From contig OX393562.1 in assembly GCA_947652115.1 (NCBI GenBank), positions 12,586,294-12,650,293 on the forward strand: a stretch of 64,000 nucleotides of DNA, written 5' to 3'. Source of the DNA: Blastomussa wellsi (Eukaryota > Cnidaria > Anthozoa > Scleractinia > Plerogyridae). The translations under genes and the position numbers were made by a program. This document shows positions 55,800-64,000 of the stretch, one piece after another; within the stretch, counting starts at the first letter, position 1, and every line of letters starts with the position of its first letter. Under the pieces are notes generated by a model. That model ran no database searches and had not been told where the DNA came from. It was given only the letters and a program-made list of their open reading frames with translations.

Positions 55800-57579
55800 G
55801 TACGAGTGACCTTCATGCCTGGGGGGACGGGGGGAGGCTGTAGCACCCCCCTCCCAAAAAAAATGGGCAACTCATATATTTTGGGCAGCAAGAGAAATTG
55901 GGGCAAGGCAACTTGGGAGAATTTTTTGGGGAAATAGTTCACTCCACCCCCCCCCCCCCCCGACAAAAAATTGCCCGTACGCTTATGATGCCTGAAGTCG
56001 GAATTAATGTCTTAACAAGAATTTAGCAACTGATCACTGTTTGGATTGAGTCTAGTTATAATTTGCTTTGTAGATCAATTGGCCTTGTCGCAATAATTAA
56101 ATAGTGAACAAATACGATACGCAAACTAGCAGAAGCACATTTTCTCAGTCACCAAACTGGTATTTTCAGCGAATATTACCACTCTTACTTATTGGGCACT
56201 GCCGTGGTTTTGTTTCCTCACAAACCCATATTTTTCACCTCTAAGCACTCAAGAAGTCTTTTTTAGTTGTAATCTTTGTTATTTCAGTATTGGTGGAGAT
56301 ATTTTTAGTTGGTACGCAAACGGAGACACATTTGCTAACTCGTTAAGTATCTTTGCAATATCCCGTACCCTAAATTCACACATCGTCGGTCGGTTTTGTT
56401 TGCAAAACAGCTCTAAATTTTCCTTGATTCTGTAGTTTTTTCCCTTGGTTTCAAGTTATTTTGATAAAATTATTTGCACTTGTGTGGAAATAGTTGCTAA
56501 TTTCGGGGAAAATATATCAAGTCAGTCAATCGCTCTCTAATAATACGAAATACGCTTCTCCAATCAACAGGAAGTCGGAATATGACTAATAGGCAGGGAA
56601 ATTGTAAAAAAATTCAAGATTTCAAAGGTGGCTTTGCATTGCACATTAATGGGTACCAAGTACAATATCTCGCGTAGAAATTAATGATGTCTATTACGCT
56701 TGATGCAGAGGCGGAAACACATATGAATAAAAGATGTTTAAAAACAAGAATGTAGAAAATGAAACAGAGGGCAGGTTTTTGGATTAACCGAGAAGGGTGA
56801 ACCAACCAAAACGAGGTCTGCTACGAAAGCAGTAATGGAAGAATAAGTTTGATTTGCATGAAAATTCAACCAGACAAATCTAATCAGATGTGTACCGTTA
56901 AGTGTATAGTATCGCTGCCGCATTTGTAACGATCTATTGAGCCGGCACAAGGAGACCTAAAAAACAAACAATGGAAATATATACAGCGGCACCTGTACAT
57001 GCTACTGTCGAATTACAGATTCATTGCCCAACTAATTTTACAATCGTCAATAAAGGAAAACTAAAAAGCCATAGCCACGTTAACGTTTTCCAATGACAGA
57101 TGCAAAAACTTAAAAATATCGCGTGATATTGGTATTCAATTCCCACGTTAGCCAATTCCCTAATTATATTGTAGATTTAATGAATAAAGATGGATAATAA
57201 CACCAAACACCAACCTAAGGGGAGCGTGCGATAACATTACACAATGATCGTAGAACTTTTGACTGGGTAGAGTATGCCGGGACCGATTTTCTTGCTACAA
57301 GCTAAACCTAAGTTATTAATATGAAAGTGACCTCATCGATTACTTATGAAGGAATTAATATTGGCCTTTAAGCACATCGCATATTTGCCGTAAGCTTCTA
57401 TTTATTGTCCCCCTCCCCCCAGTTTGGTGCACCAATCATGACGAGGGATTCCTGCTGAAGGTGTTATTGCAATACTACAAGTTTTGCTTTAGGCCATGCA
57501 GGTTTTACAGCTGATATTTTGTAGCCTCGTATTTCCTTCGCACCGTCATCTATTAATTTTTATTTTGGCAAATTATACG

Positions 57580-57621
<42 letters not shown>

Positions 57622-58400
57622 TAAACCAGTTTGATGTTGATTTCCCTTTGTTTCAGATTATGCTAATCAACAGAAGACAATGAGAAATGAAAATCAAACT
57701 GGTTTAAAAATTTTTAAACCAAAGATAAAATGAAACCACAACATATGCAACAGGAACTTGAAGCCAGGGAAGGTGTTGAACATACCAACGTTTATACATT
57801 TCAAAGCAATTTCATTTATGTGAGCCACTATATCGTATATCAACTGGAAATTTATGGTAAATTTACATGTCAAAGAGCTGTAATTACAGATTTTAAAGAT
57901 TTGTCATAAGAAACAAGCGTTTGGAACATGTATATACTGTATTGCGAATCCATTAGCTTGCATGGTTCTCATGTAGCTTTCATAAGCTCACTGGACAGCG
58001 ATAAGGAAGGCATGAATGCCGAAGAGACAACTCGGATTAGGCAAGACACTTAACAATATCATTACATTTACAAGAAAGTCACTATTGATTAGTATGATGC
58101 AACAGGCAGAAGATTTTTTATTTTCCTTTCCATATAGTACCGTGGCTGGCTAATCTTCTGAGCAACAAGTATTGCCGAAACGCTTGGCCACTTTATAATG
58201 AATTTTGTAAACAAACGTATAATTCTTTCGAAAAAAAAATTCAATGATATTGAACCTTTAATTTTACAAAGTCCAACTTATCACCCCAACATCTTCCAGG
58301 TGTCTGCTTGCGCGGCCCAGCGATTTCATTTTCTGCCTTTTTTAAAGGGTAAAACCCTTGTTTTTTTTTATTTATTAAGATTTTTTGACAAAGACTGCAG
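55800..58400. other. Intergenic region with MITE and C-rich repeat
   Basis: No gene is supported. It includes a G/C-rich repeat stretch at about 55818-55980 with a C15 tract (55947-55961) and the foldback element at 57581-57746. The rest is AT-rich without coding signal. Confidence 0.5.
57581..57746. mobile_element. Foldback MITE
   Basis: Ends ATATGTTGTGGTTT and AAACCACAACATAT are inverted, and arms of about 53 bp continue as near-complements through AAACCAGTTTGAT. It is short, AT-rich and non-coding. Confidence 0.6.
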
Positions 58401-58658
58401 TTCTATTACTTACAACAAATTACATGATTGCTAACAACTTACAAGTTACTACTTACAACTTACTTATCAAGCAACACTTACAATACTTAACATTACAATG
58501 CCTATTTACATTTTACAATAGAATACAATACACTAGAAATAAATAAATAAAAAGAAAAGAAATAAAAAAAACCACCTCCAAACAGATGCCCTTACAGGTT
58601 TTTGTTTACCTGCCACAAAAGGGAAAGTGACACAAAATACATTTAGAGAAACTTCAAA

Positions 58659-61480
58659 CTAAGATGAAACAAGGGGAAGCAGAGGCTCCCACTTCGTGTA
58701 ATAATAGTTAAGATTATTTCTCTCTCTCGCAATGAAGTGTTCTAATTTGTAGGTACTCTTGATTCTCTCTAGTAACAGTCTTGGAGATAGGAACCTATCA
58801 TTTAATTTAAAGAGATAAAATAGGTATTTGCCTTCAAGGATTATATAGTTAATTAAATGATTGTAAAGTTCTTTATTATTGAGTCCGAAAATAACATCTG
58901 TGATTTCAAAGTCCTTAGAGATCTTTAGTTGGTCTCTGAACAAAGTAACTACTTCTTTCCAGTACGTATTTACGTGCGAGCAGTAGAAAAAGAAGTGTTC
59001 TAGAGTTTCTATGTCCGTTTTACATAAGTAGCATAAGGAAGAGTCAACTTTTTTGAACCTGTGAAGCATGTGGTTTGTGTAGAGAATCCTATTTAATATT
59101 TTGTATTTGAATTCACGTAATTTAGTACTCAACGTTACCTTTAGTGGTAATAGAAAGATGTTTTTTCAATTTAACTGAAAGGACTCGATATTGAAGAGAT
59201 CTTCGTATTTCTTCAAGGCGGTAGGTGCATTTGCTACTTTAGAGATTAGGCTGCCATACAGAGATTTTGATTGCATTTTCTCTACATTGATTTCTTCATT
59301 GTTTATGTAAATAAAAAAGGTGGTCAAGTTTAATTGTTGTGAGTGAAGAGGTATAAGGCGTCGGTTTGTGTTTAAGATATTTATCCATTTTAATGGAAGC
59401 GCCTTGTATATACTGAATAGTAAGAAAGAGTCGATGGGTGAAAGAGCCGATCTCAAAGGTTCCCCTCCCATCACCACCTTCCCTGCATTGTTATAGAGAT
59501 CGCCAACTCTATATAAGCCATGTCCCAATACTTTTGAGCTGAATACGGATTTTCCTCCGATGTAGATATATTTTTTATTCCATATGGCTTCACTGGTAAC
59601 TTCTTCAAGTGAGGAAGGATCTGTTTTATTCATAGCGGACGATAAAATAAGACATTCCTTGTAAAAATTGGGAACAGGTATCGACAGTTTCCCGAAATCA
59701 AAATTACAGTGAAACAAAAATTTTCCTCCTATGTTTTTGAGATGCGAATCTAAGAAAAATTTCCAGCCAGCACTGTAGGGATCTAAATATCTTTTAATAC
59801 ACATTTTTCTTTGTGTAGAAATCATTAACTCTATATCAGGCATATTAAGTCCCCCTTTCTCAATTCGATTTATCAGTGCCGTTCGTTTTATTTTGTCTTT
59901 ACCTTTCCAAACAAAAGAGTAGAGGAGTGAATTGAGGTTTTTAATGAAATCTTTTTTACAAGAGACCAAAGCTGCGCGGTATAGGATTTTTGGGATAACA
60001 AACGATTTAATTACTTGTATTCTTCCAATTAGTGTTAGGCCTCTCCAACTCCAACTAGATAAGTATTCTTTGATGGATTTTTCGATAGATTCAAAATTTT
60101 TTGGGTCAAAAAGCGCGTGATCGTTTGTAAAGTAAACACCTAGGATTTTAACAAAATTGTTAATCTCTTCCACCCCAAATTCGTGGGGGTATAACACTAT
60201 GCTACCTAATGGCAGAATTTCAGTTTTTTCATGGTTCATTTTCAAACCAGCGTATCTGCCAAATTGGTCTACGCTGTTCATCAGGAAAAAGAAAGAAGAC
60301 TTGTCACTCACAAACGTTGTCATGTCGTCCGCAAAAATTATTAACTTCAATTCTTTTCCATCGACGGTAATGCCCTTTATCTGATTGTTGTTGCGTATGT
60401 GAATTGCCAAGATCTCAAGAGCGATAATAAAAAGGAACGGAGAGAGTGGATCTCCTTGGCGAACACCTCGCTTAAGTTGGAAAAAAGATGTGGCAAAACC
60501 GTTATTCATAACACAACTCGATGCATTATTGTAAAATGTTTTTATCCAGGCAATAAAAGATTTCCAAAAACCAAAGGTTTCCAAAGATTTAAAAAGAAAG
60601 TTCCGGTTAAGTGAATCAAAAGCTTTTTCAAAGTCAATAGCAGTCAAAATACCTCTATACCGTTTTAGTCGATCTTTTAGCAATCGCCTTTGAGCCAATC
60701 TTCACATCTACGTTGACTAAGGAAATTGGCCTCCAGTTCTTAATCAGCCTCCTATCTCGGTTTTTCTTTTCTATAAGAGTTATTACAGCTTTTTTTGAGA
60801 AGTAGAGAGTTCGCCATGATGATAGGAGAAATTAAGGGAATCGACCAAGTTCCTCCCAATTTCGGGCCAGAATGCTTTATAAAATTCCACAGACAAACCT
60901 TCGTTTCCTGGGGAAAGGGCAAGACGATTGGTCAATAGTGTCATCTGTTTTTTCAGCATAGAGATTAGCATAAAAAGAATAGATTTCCTTCGCAATTTTG
61001 TCAGGATTAGTGGTTTCTTTTCCATCTGACTGAAGTAGCTTTCTTACAGAGCTCTTTTTCTTCTTATTATTTTCAAGGTTTAAAAAATACTTGGTATTTC
61101 TTTCACCTTTTTCGTACCACGTGGCACGTGAACGGATTATTGAGCCCATCGTTATGTAACTGTATTCTCTTTCATTTTCTACTTTCAGCCTTTCTAAATT
61201 ATCTATATTCTCTCTTGTTGGGGACGCAGCTACCGCTTCTTCGCATGTCTTTAATTTGGTCTCAGTTAATTTCATGTTGCCTTTTCTCAGGCGCGCTTTT
61301 TGTTTACTATATGGAATAGTTTCTTGGCGAATTTTGTGCTTAATCCAGTCCCTTACTATTCTTGGGTCACTGCAGAAGTCGATTTCCGCCTTCCATTCAG
61401 GAAACTTCTCACGCATCAGAAGAACATAGTTATTGTCCTCCAGAAGGCTATTATTTAATTTCCAAAAGGATGGACCGTGA
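58659..61480 (-). pseudogene. LINE ORF2 reverse-transcriptase part, broken
   Basis: Pieces: 61416-60877 (pre-RT linker, ATWYEKGERNTKYFLNLE), 61025-60783 (EGLSVEFYKAFWPEIG), a segment with NWRPISL near 60740, then 60698-59166 with AIDFEKAFDSL, GVRQGDPLSPFLF and the catalytic FADD (IFADDMTTF), and 59132-58659 with a CxxC..H..C finger (CYLCKTDIETLEHFFFYC). A frameshift with apparent loss of sequence lies near 60680, and TGA at 59166-59168 interrupts the same frame. This is a typical L1-superfamily reverse transcriptase in decay. Confidence 0.85.
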
Positions 61481-61493
61481 TGTTGTTCGCCCC

Positions 61494-61806
61494 CGTAGAA
61501 TCCCGGTTATAAGCCCTGGGCTTATACAATTTCGTAAGGGTTTTTGGGTGGGCCTATAATCGGGGGGGGCTTATAACCCGGGGGGCTTATAATAGGGAGG
61601 AAAAAAACGTCTAAAATATGTCGCTAATGTACCGCCTAATTATTGTTAACTGTATACGGTACCCGGTATAACAGGGGTATAACCGGGAGGAAATTTCTAT
61701 TAGCAGAGAGGTGGGCTTATAACCGGGAGGAAATTTCTATTAGCAGAGAGGTGGGCTTATAATCGGGGGGCTTATAACCGGGGGCGCTTATAACCGGGAT
61801 TCTACG
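61494..61806. mobile_element. MITE inserted in LINE ORF2
   Basis: Inverted ends CGTAGAATCCCGGTTATAAGC bound 313 bp. Inside are many copies of a CTTATAACCGGG motif and an exact 40-bp tandem duplication (61681-61720, 61721-61760). It separates the endonuclease frame from the reverse-transcriptase frame and supplies the stop at 61802. Confidence 0.75.
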
Positions 61807-62554
61807 GTATGCTATCTATTTCAAGAACTATTGAAGAGTGGTCGGTTTTAATAGCAGGTACAATGTCAACTTTAGTAACGTCATCTTGTAGTGTATCGCT
61901 GATAAACCAGTAGTCTAGTCGTCTTTGAATAAAGGGTGATTTTTGTCTCCAAGTAAAACTTTTATTCCCAGGATTCCGAATTCTCCAAATATCAATTAAC
62001 TCGTTCTCCAATAACACATCATCTAGACGTTTGGCCGATTCTTTAAGAGTCGGATTTCCACCTAGACCGTCAATGGAGGGATTAAGAGTTACATTAAAAT
62101 CTCCACCAAGTAAGATCGTACATTCTTTGTAGTGATCTTCTTCGTTGATAAGATCAGATACTTTTTCGAAAAACTGGGATTGCAGTGTTGTTGTATTTGG
62201 TGCGTAAATTTTTAGCAACAGAAAGGGAACATCCTGTATAGTGCACTCTAAAGAAATAAACCTTCCTTCCTCATCAACCTTAACAGATTTGAATTCAAAA
62301 TCAAGCGTATTTCGTATGAGTATGGCAACCCCACGACTATGAGGAGAACCGTGAGCGAAGAAGAAATTACCACGCCATTGCGATTTCCATTTATTTTTAT
62401 CTTTAGTACTGTATGTCTCTTGGAGAAAGCAGATATCTGCCTTTTGTTTAGTTAGCCAATTCAAGATTCCTTTTCTCTTTTCAAAAGTGCGAATTCCACG
62501 GATATCGAGAGAGAGAGCTTTAGATTGTAAATTATTTACATTGTTTTGCTTCAT
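61802..62554 (-). pseudogene. LINE ORF2 apurinic-type endonuclease part
   Basis: 250 codons from ATG 62554. Motifs of the EEP endonuclease are present: LSLDIRGI, FLQETY, LLGGDFNVTLNPSID, FTWRQKSPFIQRRLDYWF and TDHSSIVLEI. In an active element it nicks target DNA. The frame ends in the inserted MITE. Confidence 0.88.
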
Positions 62555-62881
62555 CGCTATATTGGTTGTTAATCACTTTGAAGACATAACTTATGTCACC
62601 CCTTTACTACATGGTTCCTGATTGGTCGGTAGTTTAAACGACATTAAAACACACACAAAATGAAAAACAAAAGAAAAACAATAAAAAACGTAGCCAGTGA
62701 AAAATAACTGTTGGAATGCTACGAGTGAGAGAGACCAAGTGTTGCTCTCTTTGTTGGAAGCAACAAACACGCAAATTTGTGAGCTCCTGACTTATCGGCG
62801 AAAAGAAATACAATTTTGATTGCGCGTACTCGTGAAGGTAAATAAACCAAAACACGAGACTGCTATCACTGTGCTCGAGCT

Positions 62882-63496
62882 TCACCATTTTAGGGGAAAA
62901 TCCGGACAAATTCCATATCCTGCTTCCTTGTCAATGTAACGTCGCCGAGAAAAAACTGCTTCGCGATCTTTGAAGCGTAGAAAGCGCGCTAAGATAACAC
63001 GAGGTTTGCTTGCGTTCGACGCCGGCTTTTTACCAATACGATGTACACGTTGAAATTCGATGGAACAAGCGTTCCCCATGTTGAGCTTACTCTCGAGGAA
63101 GTTGAGAAGGACGTCTTCCGTTAAGTCCTCTGCATCATCCTCTGGAATGTCATAAACTCGTAAATTTTCGCGACGGTCGTAAATCTCGTAGTTTAAAAGT
63201 TGGATGCGCAGTTTGTCCAATTCTAACTTGGTATTGGCTTCCGATTCTTGGAGTTTATTTTTCCCAGCTTCAACCTCTCCATCGAGAAATTTAACGCTCT
63301 TTTCGAGGCTATCTGTTTCCTGCGCAGCGTCCGTTACCTCTTCTTTCAGACGGTTAAACTCGGTCTGTAAGGTGTTAACAGTTTGATTAATGCGGTCCAT
63401 CGAGTCGTGCAGGGATTTTATTTGGTTTCCAAGGCTATCCAGTTGGTTAAGTTTTGTAAGTATTTCATCCATTTTAAAACCGAGATTATCTGCCAT
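62882..63496 (-). CDS. LINE ORF1 protein
   Basis: 204 codons from ATG 63496. A long coiled coil (about 8-95) is followed by an RRM-like part (YDRRENLRVYDIPE, RVHRIGKKPASN, RVILARFLRFKDREAVF) as in L1-type ORF1 RNA-binding proteins. The C-terminus may be cut short. It is the upstream gene of the LINE. Confidence 0.82.
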   Translation of the reverse strand: MADNLGFKMDEILTKLNQLDSLGNQIKSLHDSMDRINQTVNTLQTEFNRLKEEVTDAAQETDSLEKSVKFLDGEVEAGKNKLQESEANTKLELDKLRIQLLNYEIYDRRENLRVYDIPEDDAEDLTEDVLLNFLESKLNMGNACSIEFQRVHRIGKKPASNASKPRVILARFLRFKDREAVFSRRRYIDKEAGYGICPDFPLKW

Positions 63497-63540
63497 GCTT
63501 AACGCAGAAAGAACTACGTCACCTGAATCACTGCTTGTGC

Positions 63541-64000
63541 TAGGAATGGCTGCTGAAGCGTGTTCTTAGAATACTGGTTGGTCTTCTTTTAGCCGCTTGG
63601 ATTCGGGCGAAACCGTTTCGATTGCTGTTGGGCGTTTACTTCCTCGGCTTTTCCTCTTGAATAGGGAAGAAAATTCCATACAGAGGAGAGAATGGCGCAA
63701 TAAAACTCAGAAATGATAAGAGCCCACAAAATTCGTGTCTTCACGCCCCCATTGCACAGTCCCAGTCCTCTCAGTATAAAGCTACAATTGGAAAGAAATC
63801 GTAATATCTCAATGCATATATTTCTTCTACTTTGCTGGCTTTTAATTAACTCTGCCGAATTGTCAACATTTCAGCCAATAAACGAGGAAATAATTATAAT
63901 AAATAATAAGAGCATGTGAAATTTCGTAGCATGCTAACTTTTAAAACCCTTTCGCTGTTGAATTTTCTGACAAAAAACGCTTTTCCAAGAAATGTTTTCA
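63541..64000. other. LINE 5' flank and window end
   Basis: Probably includes the LINE 5' untranslated region up to about 63700. Nothing else recognisable. Confidence 0.35.

Larger units (their letters stand above)
58500..63540 (-). mobile_element. L1/Tx1-like LINE, decayed
   Basis: On the minus strand ORF1, an endonuclease and a reverse transcriptase follow in order over about 5 kb. Coding parts are broken by a MITE, at least one frameshift or deletion and a stop, so this copy is inactive. The 3' flank (58400-58500) has TTGTAAG-like simple repeats typical of LINE tails. Confidence 0.85.

Noticed and set aside
1..64000. CRISPR array, bacterial operons, rRNA genes
   Set aside because: No regularly spaced repeats, Shine-Dalgarno-linked gene strings or rRNA-like sequence were seen; the genes are spliced or belong to eukaryotic mobile elements.

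Overview
The window is animal nuclear DNA, most likely from an anthozoan cnidarian such as a stony coral. Support: long introns with GT..AG junctions, a coherin-type cadherin gene, a tRNA-headed SINE, many MITEs, an L1-like LINE and a complete Maverick/Polinton element. Species cannot be fixed from sequence alone. A run of 200 Ns at 41301-41500 marks an assembly gap.

Layout. (1) 1-9294, plus strand: last six exons of a transmembrane cadherin with a cohesin-like and a dockerin-like segment (coherin type), ending in a MYND zinc finger. (2) 9295-21535: a complete minus-strand gene of nine coding exons for a STARD7-like START-domain lipid-transfer protein; its introns hold a LINE fragment and several MITEs. 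(3) 25270-41107: a 15,838-bp Maverick/Polinton (adintovirus-like) element with 305-bp inverted repeats and a 6-bp target duplication (TAAAGG). (4) 41114-53700: no gene I can support. (5) 53723-55069: single-exon ankyrin-repeat gene. (6) 58.6-63.5 kb: minus-strand, decayed L1/Tx1-like LINE carrying a MITE inside ORF2.

The Polinton encodes a protein-primed family-B DNA polymerase, a retroviral-type integrase, an A32/FtsK-like packaging ATPase, a probable double-jelly-roll major capsid protein, a probable minor (penton-like) capsid protein, several small membrane or basic proteins, a tiny zinc-ribbon protein too short for ordinary ORF calling, and two paralogous Cys-rich proteins at the right end. 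Polymerase and integrase would copy and insert the DNA; ATPase and capsid proteins would package it. I found no adenovirus-type maturation protease. The inverted repeats differ at only two of 305 positions, which suggests recent insertion, yet two genes have in-frame stops.

Most interesting features: 143-bp terminal palindromes able to fold into 64/65-bp hairpins; inverted repeats that carry the start codon and first 11 codons of two unrelated genes; a duplicated 30-bp leader ending in the start codon of two genes; and a tandem gene duplication in which one copy has exchanged its tail for an AT-rich coiled coil.
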